Part shown: positions 12,096 through 22,429 of the stretch, piece by piece
Numbering within the stretch: position 1 is the stretch's first letter
Layout: each line of letters opens with the position of its first letter
Origin: Halichoerus grypus
Lineage: Eukaryota > Chordata > Mammalia > Carnivora > Phocidae
DNA length: 64,000 nt
Assembly (NCBI RefSeq): GCF_964656455.1
Contig: NC_135719.1
Location: forward strand, 8,101,163-8,165,162
Reading direction: 5' to 3'
Made by a program: the position numbers and the translations under genes
Notes under the pieces: model-generated
The model's database searches: none
Seen by the model: only the letters and a program-made list of their open reading frames with translations
Told to the model about the DNA's origin: nothing

Positions 12096-12984
12096 CCAGC
12101 ATCACTTCTTTTTTTACTCTCATACCACCTTCCTCATTTATGTCAGTAAGTTTGTCCTTACTAATTTCCGCTGGCCAAATATCCACAGTTTGTTGGACAA
12201 TGGCCCTATCAATATACCCGCTGTCAGCTACCTCTTCTATGACTTCATTGATGTTCCATTTGAATTTCAGCATCACCACTTCCTGTGTCTTTGCTGCATT
12301 TTCATCGTTGCCGGCCAATTCCTTCTTGAGGTTATCCATTTTAGTAAAATGTCATGTGGGTTTATCACTGGGTGACGGGGAAGCAACAAAACTACACACT
12401 TTGTTGTTGGTTCCAGGACTGAATAACGGAAGTAGGATGGCCAGTCCCTGAGACAGTTGGGAGGGAGTGGTTTGATGGGTCACTGACCGTGATGCACATC
12501 TGTTATTTACTGATCTGTGGGCCAAAGAACTGGCAGTGAGGTTTGTACTGTACACAATTAATTGCCATTTTTATACAGTGATAACTGAAATTTGACATGC
12601 TTTGGGAAAGGGTCAACTAAACCATGGTAACTGGAATTTGTGCACATCAGAAACATGCAAAGTAAAGGCCACCTGTATTGTAATTATTCCACTTTATCTC
12701 TCTTATTGGATTATTATCCATACATCTTTTTCTAATTTTCTTTAGTGTTTCCTCTAGGATTTACAATATGTATTAACTCATCACAGTCTACTTCCAAACC
12801 TCATTATATAACTTTGTGTAAGGTGGAAGAATCTTGTGACAATATACTTCCAATTCTTCCCTCCCTACTGTTTTGGTATAGTTATCATACTTTTACATAT
12901 GTTATAAACCCCCCCAAAATAGTTAGTCTTGGTTTTTGACAGTCAATTATCCTTTAGAACTATTCCAATTAAAAAATTGAAGTA

Positions 12985-13842
12985 AGCAGTATTTTCCATC
13001 TGGAAATGGGCACGTGTCTTCCCTAGCAGTTAGCGTGGGCCATTGAGTCAACTTACTCAGGAGTGGAGATGGGTTTGTTTCTTGTTATTATGATGACTTT
13101 CAGCACACCATAGCTTTCACATTCTTCTACTGATGCCTTTTTCTTAGAATGGAAGCTGGGGTCCTAGCACATTCTTCTCAGTGTACCCCAAGCATTCTGC
13201 TTTCAGCCATCACTGTATGTCTTGTACCACAGAGGAGGAGCTCTTCATCCTCTCTACCCCTGCCCCCCCCCCCCCACCTGGCTATAGACTCTTTGGACTT
13301 GTTACCTTGGTTTACCAGGATAATCTTGTCAATTAAAGAGGGTCTATTTTGATCTAATCCTTCTGATCCATCTTCCCTTGGGTAGGCTCTCGGTGCCTGG
13401 ACTTTCAAGGTAGATTCTGAGCCTGTCTCTCACTTTGTCTGTCAGGGAGCACTGATCTTAGAGTGGTAGGAAACCTCTGTTAATACTGAGTAGGATTCTG
13501 GGCTCACAACAATTTGGAGCCCCTCCTGCAGGGATAGATACTGTTTTCTTCCATATTAGCCCATAATAATGGGTCTCCACCCACCCGTGTTCTGGGGATG
13601 ACATTGTTGGTATTCTTCCCTCTCTGGCTCAAGGCTTTTGTTCCACGTGACAAAGGGGTGTTCGAAGGGGCATGAGGCTTTATGCCCTTCCTGCAGTGAC
13701 AGCCTTTATCCCCTTCCTCTAGGTCACTTCTATTTTGGTAGGTTCTCTCCAGTCTTTTTTGATGTACCCGGCGGAGATCCACAAAAGAAGAGCTTGGGAG
13801 TGGAAGCTCACTTTGCCTGTATCTGCAGCTAGTTTACACTTC
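12985..13842. other. Unassigned; possibly the 5' part of the old L1
   Basis: Moderately GC-rich sequence next to the L1 ORF2 region, with a C-tract at 13262-13276. It could be the 5' end of the same antisense L1, but I cannot align it to a consensus I trust. Open frames of 64-92 codons on both strands look like chance. Confidence 0.35.
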
Positions 13843-13942
13843 GCTGAGCAGGGATCCCAATGCGGGGCTGGATCCCAGGACCCTGGGATCAAGACCTGAG
13901 CCGACGGCAGACACTTAACTGACTGAGATACCCAGGTGCCCC
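13843..13942 (-). mobile_element. CAN-SINE, head half only
   Basis: Only the tRNA-like half is present: 'gctgagcagggatcccaatg' through CACCCAGG-like CCCAGGTGCCCC. The CT-rich and tail part is missing on the left, with no T-tract and no TSD. This suggests a deletion rather than 5' truncation, since the tail side is what has been lost. Confidence 0.9.
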
Positions 13943-14196
13943 ATTCATTTACATCTTAACTCCTTTCTTCTTCCCCCTTGTGTTGCAGACTCATCTCCCC
14001 GCCCCCCGCCCATGCTTGCTCATCCACCTCTCCTTGGGTGGGGGAGTAGAGTAATCTATCATGGATTCAGTTCACTTGGTTGCCCGGTGATCAGAGCAAT
14101 CTGATGGCTGTACACAAAGTTGCCATTTTACAGTGTATCCAACTCCTTCTGGTTCTTTAGGTGGCAGTGAGGTTCCTTGCAGATACCTATATCCCA

Positions 14197-14280
14197 GACT
14201 CTTTTTTGTTGAATCTCATTTTTTATAATATAATGTCTGGCCTTCAAAAAGAATTACACACATCATAACAGAGAAGGGAA
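14197..14280 (+). repeat. Direct repeat copy A (about 85 bases)
   Basis: Starts GACTCTTTTTTGTTG, then CTCATTTTTTATAATATAAT, then GTCTGGCCTT. Copy B at 14993-15080 has the same order with few mismatches. Not matched to a named family. Confidence 0.8.
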
Positions 14281-14394
14281 ACATATCCTTTCTGATGCAT
14301 GTTTTACCATATCATTCAGTCTGCTTTTCTGGAGTTGAGATAGTAGAGGAGGAAGAGCACAAGGAGGGAGGCTACGCTCGCGGTGTGACATTGC

Positions 14395-14490
14395 CGACAT
14401 GGACCAGGATGGAAGGAGTTGTAGAGATGACAAATGAGTGGATTTGGGATATATTTTAAGAGAACCCTTGTGGTGACTGTTGATGGACAG
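14395..14490 (-). repeat. L2 LINE fragment, antisense
   Basis: The segment 'tggatttgggatatatttta' followed by 'gttgatgga' matches the reversed L2 RT region ('ggattcgggatatattttg ... gctgatgga'). Confidence 0.6.
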
Positions 14491-14992
14491 CATGTCATTG
14501 TGAGAGCAATAAAAGAATCAGGATCCCTCTGACATCTTGGACCTTAGCCACTGGGTAACTCAGTTGAATAACTAAGATCATTACTAGAGTATTATTACTA
14601 GAATTATCACAAGAGGTATTTTGCAGGAATATGGATACAGATTTGTTTTACATGAAACATTAATTTTCTGTACGCATACATGCACGCTCATTCACACACA
14701 CCCCTGTGCTGTCTGGATTGGCTGAGACAGCTTAACATCAGGGAAAAATCCCAAGAAAGGACATGTGTAATGCACAGGGGAGTCCTTGTCCACACCTTGT
14801 TAAGTCATTGCATTAGCTTAACTAAGGAGCTCTTGTGTTGTAAAGAAAAAGAATGCTAACTACACTCAGAAGTGATTTATGGGGAACATTTGTCTAAATT
14901 TTGTTTTTTATTAAACACCAGCTGATTTTGAACTTTACATATTATAAATGGTTTTCATTTACTTTTGTGCGTCCCCCCACATTTGCATAAAA

Positions 14993-15080
14993 GACTCTTT
15001 TCTGTTACACCTCATTTTTTACAATGTAATGTCTGGCCTTAAAAAAAAAGAATCATGTATCTAATAACAGAAAGGGATAA
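14993..15080 (+). repeat. Direct repeat copy B (about 85 bases)
   Basis: GACTCTTTTCTGTTAC, CTCATTTTTTACAATGTAAT, GTCTGGCCTT, then an A-tract and 'ctaataacagaaaggga'. This parallels copy A about 796 bases upstream. Confidence 0.8.
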
Positions 15081-15188
15081 AAAAGAATAAAAATGAGAAC
15101 AGGAATAATAAATGACTTTAACAAGTGCACTATTAATGCTGAACATAATCATAGCTTCTGCTTGAAGCACTCGGATCTCATACGCTTT

Positions 15189-15392
15189 TTTTTTAAGATT
15201 TATTTATTTACTTAAGAGAGAGAGCACGTGAGCAGGGGGAATGGCAGAGGGAGAGGGTGAGAGAGAATCCCAAGCAGGCTCCCTGCTGAGTGCGGAGCCC
15301 AACGTGGGCCAGATCCCATCACCCTGGGAGATCATGACCTGAGCTGAAATCAAGAGTCTGGTGCTTAACTGACTGAGCCACCCAGGTGTCCC
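15189..15392 (-). mobile_element. CAN-SINE, antisense, older copy
   Basis: T-tract, AAGATTTATTTATTTAC, GA-rich segment, 'gatcatgacctgagctgaaatcaagagtc', and head end CACCCAGGTGTCCC. An imperfect 11-base TSD (TCATACGCTTT at 15178-15188; TCTTATGCTTT at 15393-15403) fits an older insertion. Confidence 0.94.
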
Positions 15393-15403
15393 TCTTATGC
15401 TTT

Positions 15404-17419
15404 CAAAGCATTATTCTGAATTTCCCCAGTGATTTTAGTATGGCAGTGGGAACAGGGGAAGGTTTGGTGGGGTTAATAGTTCATGGCTTGAAGTCACTAC
15501 TTTGGGGCTGGAGGAGGCAAGTTAGTTCGCTAGCCACTCTCCTCTCCTGAGTCTGACTCCTGCAGGTGTGAACCTTACACATCCTCCATCCTCAGGATAT
15601 GTTTCTTGCTAAGGGAGGGATGTGGGAGGGAGGAGGCGGTGTTACTGGGCTTCATGAACTAAAGGCTTAGATTGACACGTGGGTGGGATGTAAAGAGGGA
15701 AACATACAGAGGACTCTGTCTGAGCCTAGAGGACAAGCAACCTTTGTCTAGGGACGGACTTATTCCAAGGTGGTCAAGAGTGCCCATACCTGCACTGTCC
15801 TCCTGGGATTAATTATAGGAATCACGTTTGCATATGCGGGAGCTCTGAACTCTTACACAGCAGTGTTCTGACTGAGGCCTCTGAGGAAGGTAGTGGCCTA
15901 ACTGTACAAAAATGAACCTTCATTTAGTTATTAAATTAATATTTACTTACGGACAATGCACTAGAGATATGGAATGTTAAGAGATATAAAATTTCACCTC
16001 AAAATTCAATTGAGTACAAAATGATGTAATAGTTTGATAAAATCAGATTGGATCTGGTTTTAAGCCTTTCCTCCTGGATGAGAAAGGAATGCGGAAGGGG
16101 CCCCTTCTCCTCACACCAAGACTTGCCGAAGGTTGCTCCTTATTTATGACAGAACTTTCCAGAATGGCTTTGTGGTCTTCAGGTCACACTAGTCAGTGCC
16201 GATGTGCTTGTGGCCCAGGCCAGTAGGGGAAGCTTCAAGCTCCTGAGAATGATTTGTAAAATCGTTCTTCCCCAGGCTGATGACCCAGCCACTGTGCTCC
16301 TGCCAAGACCTTGGAGAGTGGGGCGCGTATCCTGCTGTTCACTCATCCCCGAGACCTCCAGCTCAGTCATTGGAAAGTGCTTTTCCCTCTCTGTGCTTGC
16401 TCCTTATTCTCCTCTAAGTCTCTCCCCTCATTTACCTCTTTCTAGGAGCATCCTCTCCGCCATCTGTCTTTGGTTCTGATAATAAAAGCCAGGACGGACA
16501 TTTTTCCCCCTACAAGTTTGGCTTTCAGTCCTGCATCACCAACAGTGCCAGGTGGAGAAGGTCTGCTTTGAGTTGTGCTGATAAATATGGAGATGAAAGG
16601 CATTTCGTGGAGAGGGAATAGCATATGGAAACTCTCAGATGCGCAAGGGAGCATCTTGCCGTAAGAGAAGAAGCAACGACTAAACTGAGCAGACAGTCCA
16701 TTTGGAGTCGAGGCTAATCACTCGTGATACCAAATCTCAAGTTATTTCTGGTCTGGAATATTTCTGTTTTTATACTCAGAAAATGTACTTCGTGATGGAG
16801 AGGACAAAGTAATGAGGAAAAACAGAGTGCGGATTTGAAGAATTTCCCTCGAAAGTTCAAACTGTGATAATGAAAGGCCTCCCATTTATGGCCCCATCTC
16901 CGTGGTCAAATCTATCCCTTTCCTAAACTACAGGAGGAGTTCAAGTATTCCCCATTATTGCCCGAAGTCTCATTTTTTTCCATTACCGTGAGAGCTATAC
17001 TGTCTGAAAGTCACCTATCACCAATCATTCTGATGACCCAGTGACGGAGGAATTTCTGTGCTGCCTTTAGGGCTGAGTAAACCACAGCTCAGAGAGGCTC
17101 TGAGCTGTGCCCAGCTCATGTGCTGAGAACACTTGACTTCCCTGAACCGACTGCTGTCTCTCAGACTCACCGGTATCTCATCTGATGTGGATAATGGGGG
17201 AGCAGGTGGAACAGGTTACATCCTGGAGTCAGAGCACTGGGGGCCATCAGGCTACTTATTCTAAGCATGTAGTGGGAGAATTTCAGAACCGTGATAGAAT
17301 ACAAGACGGGGATCTAGTGTTTATTCCCCTTGGGACTAGTGGTATTGCATGGCCACAGCATTTCATACCCAGAACCTCTGCTTCTGAAACAAGATTAATT
17401 TTAGGTAACCCCATACTGG
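15404..17419. other. Unassigned non-coding stretch
   Basis: About 2 kb without a recognised repeat or gene. Small open frames near 16179-16654 and 17185-17445 show no domain. Some of this could be conserved non-coding DNA, but nothing in it stands out. Confidence 0.45.
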
Positions 17420-17570
17420 GACTGTGTGAGAATGAATGCCAGTAATGATCTGTGCATGAAAGATGACTTTGAACATAATGTATTAATAGAATTCACAGTA
17501 AGATATGGCTGAACCAGGAACTCAGCAGGAGCAAAGCACTACATAAATAGAAGGCAGCATTATTTTTATA
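17420..17570 (+). repeat. Possible MIR fragment, sense
   Basis: The end 'gcactacataaatagaaggc ... attatttttataatcatc' resembles the MIR 3' tail ('gctcaataaatggtagctattattattat'). The upstream match is weak. Confidence 0.35.
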
Positions 17571-18286
17571 ATCATCTAACACTGCTCATATTCCAGCTCT
17601 CAGAACACTTAACCCTACCCTGTTTTCCAAACTGTGTGGGTGGTGATTTGCCTAGGTGATGTGTGTCATATCATGTGTGTATATAGACAATGTTCTTTGG
17701 CCGCCAACATTGTCATTTGCTGAGCAGTAGGAGAGGAAGATTTTAGTACACTTTCTGCTTACATTTGCAAAGTCTGGCCCTGGACCATCTCCTCTGGTCA
17801 TTCCTCAGGGATCCTGAAAGAGCCGATAAAATAATAAGCCCTTTGCAATTACACATCCTATCTATTGATTTGTATATTTTTTCATAGATTAGATTGCAGA
17901 TATTATTTAGGTACAGACTCACAGACATTTATGGCAAATTGTTAGAGGAAACCATGCTGTAATTTTTAATTGGGTTTTCCATGGATACAATAAGAACTTG
18001 GAATTATATTCCTGGTCCATGGGCAGAATGCCCAAATCTACTTCATTATTTTATAAGAAAAATGACGACTAGCATTTCACTTAGCAACCTGGAAATTATT
18101 TTTCATTTCTACAATGTTGAATAAAATGCTTCAAATTATACTGAGAGAGTCCTTGTTATCTCTGTATTTTACTCTGATGCCAAACAGGAAAGTGAAGGGT
18201 CACCTCTGCCAGGTTCTGAAGTTTTTCTCTGGGAAGATCTTACCCCCAGAAGACTTCAAAAGAGGCATTAGCCTCATTTGATGGCT
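17571..18286. other. Unassigned non-coding stretch
   Basis: About 0.7 kb of AT-rich sequence with no recognised repeat or gene. A 61-codon minus-strand frame at 17743-17928 is unremarkable. Confidence 0.45.
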
Positions 18287-18332
18287 TTGCCAAAAAAAAA
18301 AAAAGAAAAAAGGAAAAAAGAAAGAAAGAAAG
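18287..18332 (+). repeat. A-rich / (GAAA)n tract
   Basis: An A-run grading into GAAA units. No SINE body is attached. Confidence 0.85.
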
Positions 18333-18469
18333 ACCTGAGAAGTGCCTTTCACTGCCACCTGCTTTAGCACATTCCATGTGTTGCCCTAGCAAGACTTTTC
18401 TTTCCTTCTAATGGTCCTTCCTGGTTTCTTGGGACATCTCCCTCTTATCTATTTATTTCTTTTTCTGTC

Positions 18470-18706
18470 TCTCTCTTTTTTTTTTTAAATTCAATGAACT
18501 AGCACTTTTTTTTTTTTTTTAAGATTTTGTTTATTTACTTGACAGAGAGAGACACAGTGAGAGAGGGAACACAAGCAGGGGGAGTGGGAGAGGGAGAAGC
18601 AGGCTTCCCACGGAGCAGGGAGCCCGATGCGGGGCTCGATCCCAGGACCCTGGGATCATGACCTGAGCTGAAGGCAGTCACCCAACGACTGAGCCACAGG
18701 TGCCCC
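18470..18706 (-). mobile_element. CAN-SINE, antisense, with an extra 19 bases between two A-tracts
   Basis: The SINE body is near-consensus (head end GAGCCACAGGTGCCCC, with a small deletion in the A-box region). On the tail side the element reads T-tract, then AAATTCAATGAACTAGCAC, then a second T-tract. An 11-base match, TCTTTTTCTGT, lies at 18458-18468 and 18707-18717. If this is the TSD, both T-tracts and the 19 bases belong to the insertion, as in a 3' transduction. Confidence 0.88.
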
Positions 18707-18726
18707 TCTTTTTCTGTATCTCTTTC

Positions 18727-19590
18727 ACAGTAGAAGCCATCCCTGCCTTTATAGTTTGGAACCAGTCTTGGTTTGCTTCAAGCTCATCAGCCTTCCATGC
18801 TTCCCTGTGTGGTTAAGGGAGAATGCCAGATACATCAACACTTGGACTGGAATGGCGACCGAACTCCAGAGAAGCCATCTACAGTCTTCTCCCGCAGTTA
18901 CACAATCAAAACTGCCTTTCCCCTCACAGTCACATGCTCCTTGACTTATGACTGTGAACAAAAAGATCAGCGGATAACCTCTTTCTTTTCTTTTATCAGA
19001 CACAGAGCACACTTGAACACATTGTTGGGATAGAAATGCACAGATTTATTGTTATTATTACAGGGTTTTTGAATAAACCCTTCAGCAACTTTGCATGGAA
19101 GTGACTTCAAGTTCATCTCTTTTGTAGGCTACATTCTTATCCCAGCAACACCCAGTATTCCTACAAATATCTTACAGCCTCTCTTGTCATGTTGCTTTCT
19201 AAGTTGTTTTACTAAACCCAGGAAGAAACAACTTTAATTTTCAGGTGAAGATATTGTCACTCACATTCTTCTTTGCCTTTCCCCTCTGTCCCTTCCACCT
19301 TGCCTCCTCAGACTGTCCTCCTCAACACTCATGCAAAGGTTGGAGTCCCTGATGGGCTACAAGTAGGAGAGGCTTTGGAGCCATCAGACTTCCTGGTGAG
19401 AACTCAAACTAAGGCCTGCATTCCATGAATCAGGAATCTTTGATCTTTTCTGTGACTTGGCATCAGACCCTTTCAGTGTTTGGCAGTGGGAGAGGTAAAC
19501 ATGGACTGATTTATTGCTATGCTCTTTCCATGAGGCTGTTTGTAGTGTCAGGTCACTAATAGTGGATTTGGGAAACAGTATGATGACCCC
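18727..19590. other. Unassigned non-coding stretch
   Basis: About 0.86 kb. Overlapping frames of 62-87 codons at 18749-19033 lie on both strands with no recognisable domain. No repeat recognised. Confidence 0.45.
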
Positions 19591-19597
19591 ATTACAG

Positions 19598-19705
19598 GAT
19601 GACCTTGGGGGATGTTTTCTGCCTTCTTGATGGCTCAGTTCCCTCCTCTGTAAAATGGGGATAAAAATAGGACCTAGCTTATGATGTTCTTGAGATGCTT
19701 ATATA
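19598..19705 (+). repeat. MIR SINE fragment, sense
   Basis: 'cagttccctcctctgtaaaatggggataaaaatag' is the MIR 3' core region with few changes. Confidence 0.8.
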
Positions 19706-19723
19706 AACTCAGTGTTTGCATTT

Positions 19724-19918
19724 TTTAAAGATTTTTTTAAAAAAGATTTTATTTATTTGACAGAGAGAGAGAGAGAGAGCACACACAAGCAGGCAGGGCA
19801 GCATGCAGACAGAGAGGGAGAAGCAAGCTCCCCGCTGAGCAGAGAGCCCAATGCAGGACTCAATCCCAGGACCTGAGCTGAAGGCAGACATTTAACTCGC
19901 TGAGCTACCCAGGTGCCC
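19724..19918 (-). mobile_element. CAN-SINE, antisense
   Basis: T-rich tail, GATTTTATTTATTTGACAG, (GA)n, 'gctgagcagagagcccaatg', head end CTACCCAGGTGCCC. A perfect 16-base TSD, CTCAGTGTTTGCATTT, lies at 19708-19723 and 19919-19934. Confidence 0.97.
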
Positions 19919-20214
19919 CTCAGTGTTTGCATTTGAAAGTGCTCCATAAACAGTGACGTTTTTGTTATGGGTGAGCCCCATTTGAGACATTGTCACATGT
20001 ATCCGGGAAGGTTCCTAGGTCTTTGGAGGCTATGTGCAGCGTCCATGAGTTGTTCTATCCCTGGCGCCTGGCATAGTCTCAGGCACCAATTAATCGCACA
20101 CACACAAAAAAGTGATATTTTAATATAAGGAGAAATATCTCTGAGATCAAAACCACAAGCCTTGGATTTGAATTATTTAGGATATCCACTTAACTGTAGT
20201 AATAGAAAAAGACT

Positions 20215-20545
20215 CGAATGAACAGTGACACAAACAAAAAAGAATTTATTTCTCTGCCATATAAAGTTCCAGGGGGATGACTGGGCTGGAGAAGTGTTTT
20301 ATAATCTTCTAGAACTGGGGCTGCCTCTGTCTTGCTGCTCTCGGGCTCTTGCCCTGGGGCTGCGCTCATGTTCCTGGAGGGGCTCCTCCAGTTGCCGCCT
20401 CCACTTGGGCATGGCAGCCAGCAGGAGAGGGGAAAGAAGGGGAGAGGAATGTTCTATTTCCCTGTAAGGTACAGTTTCAACCTTATAGCATTTACTTCTT
20501 GCAACCTATGGCCAGCCTCATCTGCAAAGAAGTTTGGAAAATGCA
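20215..20545. repeat. Possible ancient dispersed repeat, family not named
   Basis: 'aacagtgacacaaacaaaaaag' followed by 'aatttatttctctgccatat' and a GC-rich part resembles a mammalian repeat that begins this way and has a GC-rich interior. I cannot name the family with confidence. Several 73-82-codon frames in the GC-rich part look like chance. Confidence 0.35.
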
Positions 20546-20719
20546 CTCTTTAGCCGGCAGCTCACATTATAAGAAAGTCAAAATCTATTTTATATAGAGA
20601 TGCCTGGCAAAGTGCCATGGTGTCTTCCTGCCGGGCCCGAGGGGTGCCACGTGAGCCACGGGGAGCTGCTGTGTTCATTAGATAGCTCTGGTATAGGGGA
20701 TACCGAAAACCACCCATGC

Positions 20720-21400
20720 TCAGTCATTGCCCTGGAGGAAGAGATCCTCATTCATCTCTTTCAGTTAACAGCATGATTTATCTTCCAATCATCTAGACCA
20801 GCCTCCTCGGACTTCTCTCTCTCCCTTGACGTAAAAATCCAATAAGTTGCTTTGTCTCATCTAATGCTTCTTACACACATCTCTTTTCAACTCACACTAC
20901 TACCCTAATTTAGGCCTAATTACGTACCACCCAGACAACTGCAGTTACATCCAAATTGGTCTCCCTTCCCCCAGTTTCTTCACTTTCCAATTCATTCTAC
21001 ATTACAACTGCCAAGTTAATCTTCCCTGAACACAGCTCTCTGATCAGCGCTGCCCTGCTTAGAACCCCTCAATGGCTCCCCACTGCCTATTTCACGAAAG
21101 CCCAATGCCTCCGTCAAGGTGCCCCACGTTCTGGCTCAGGCTTACCTTTCTAGCTTTATTTATAGCTTTATTTATTCTTCTTCCACAAATCTCATGCTCC
21201 CTGGATTGCTCCATGTTTTACTACGCCTACTCTTCTGCTCATAATGGAATGTATCATCCCTGCCTCTGTGGGGTGAAACCATTCTCATCTTTAGAGCCTA
21301 GCTCAAACACCACCATTAGAGACTCTGCTTCCTCTAGGGAAAACATAGCCCTCTCCCATAACTTGTTCAGAATTTATTTTAACTCTCTCCTGTGAAATGT
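20720..21400 (+). repeat. L2 LINE RT and 3' region, sense
   Basis: The landmark order fits L2: 'ctctgatcagcgctgccctgcttagaacccctcaatggctccccactgcc', then 'gttctggctcaggcttacc', then 'agcctagctcaaacaccacc'. Frameshifts have broken the ORF. The 107-codon frame at 21072-21395 is a remnant of this region or chance, not a gene. Confidence 0.85.
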
Positions 21401-21409
21401 CTTATATGC

Positions 21410-22285
21410 AGTTTTAACAAAATGACTCATATGTGTGCAGCTCAGTTGGTTTTCATAAGATTAATATACCTGCATAACTAGCATGCAAATGAAGAAAGTG
21501 AGCATTAGCAGCTCCCAGGAGCCCCCTTATGCCTCCTGCTGGTTATACACTCTTTATACCCATGCCAAGAGTAATCTCTACCCTGACTCCCAACATGACA
21601 AAGTAGTTTTGACTTTGTGTCTTAAATAAGTAGAATCATAGTCATTAATCTTCTCTGCCCATTGTTTTTCTGATTTAACATTATGTCTTTGAGATTCACC
21701 AATATTGTTACCTAGAGCTGTAGATCATTTACTTCCTTTGTTATATAATATTCCATTGGGTGAATATCCCACAATGTATTTATCCCATTGTCTTGCTGAA
21801 AGGTATTTGAGTACAGCTTCAAATTTGGGATTATTACAAATCGTGCTGCCATGATCATTCTATTTTGTGTCTTTTGGTGAACATAGGTATGCATAGGAAC
21901 CACTGGCTCATGGGGTACCTTCTACTTTATGTGATATTGCTGAACAGTTTCCCAAGATGCTTTTACTCCTGCCAACTAAGAACTAGAGTTTCAGTTGCTT
22001 CATGTCCTTGCTAACAGTATTTTCTAGATTTTTAATTTTAGCCATTTTAAAATGGATATTTAATGATATCATACTGTAGTTTTAATTTTCAATTCTCTAA
22101 TGACTGATACACTTGAATATAAATTTCTAGATTTATTAGTAATTTGAATATCCTATTTTGTACAGTGTCTTTTCATGTATTTTGCCCAATTTTTTCTATT
22201 GGATTTTTTATCTTTTTCTTATTGAGTTAAAAGTTTTTTATATATCCTATGCGTGAGTCTTTTGTTAGTTATATAAGTTACAAAG
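21410..22285 (-). repeat. L1M LINE 3' region, antisense
   Basis: Reversed L1 3'-end landmarks in order: 'ataatattccattgggtgaat', 'attattacaaatcgtgctgcc', 'catgtccttgctaacagtatt', 'cttattgagttaaaagttttttatat'. Old and diverged. Confidence 0.85.
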
Positions 22286-22329
22286 TCTTGATACATTTAA
22301 GAAAATATTTAAGGTCAATAAAGGCAGGG

Positions 22330-22422
22330 AATATATAAATATATAGGCACACACATATATACACACACATATGCATACGCACACACATATATATACAAAT
22401 ATATATATACACACATATACAC
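22330..22422 (+). repeat. (TA/CA)n microsatellite
   Basis: Alternating ATATAT and CACACA runs. The 60-codon minus-strand frame across it is low-complexity and rich in Tyr, Val and Cys. Confidence 0.9.
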
Positions 22423-22429
22423 AGTTGCA

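Larger units (their letters stand above)
11338..12680. mobile_element. Probable Tigger-like (pogo/mariner-class) DNA transposon remnant
   Basis: A block of about 1.3 kb (1.05 kb without its SINE) that interrupts the L1. L1 sequence runs up to 'attaattgatta' (about 11335) and resumes at about 12681, leaving a TA on each side. The ends CAAGCAACCCTCACTTTATA and (reversed) CAATACAGGTGGCCTTTACT are only weakly alike as inverted repeats. A 90-codon minus-strand frame at 12067-12339 has a Lys/Glu-rich part that might be transposase-derived, but I do not recognise it and its end runs into the SINE. Confidence 0.45.
7450..12980 (-). mobile_element. Old L1 LINE, antisense, about 3.6 kb of L1 plus later insertions
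   Basis: Reading on the plus strand from the 3' side to the 5' side of the element, the sequence follows the reversed ORF2 order: an RT-downstream part (7500-8100), RT (8400-9480), and the endonuclease part (9760-11335, 12683-12980). Reversed landmarks include 'tcaattgagagtattgtatgg', 'gacccataagttatt' and 'agtgttctataaatgtcaattt'. Both strands are full of stops, so the copy is dead. It is interrupted by a hAT-like element (9515-9745), SINEs (10074-10273, 10775-10969) and a Tigger-like element (11338-12680). The L1 sequence can be followed across each interruption. Confidence 0.9.

Noticed and set aside
22330..22422. Tandem array as a possible CRISPR or satellite
   Set aside because: Units are dinucleotides without spacers, in vertebrate DNA, so it is a simple microsatellite.
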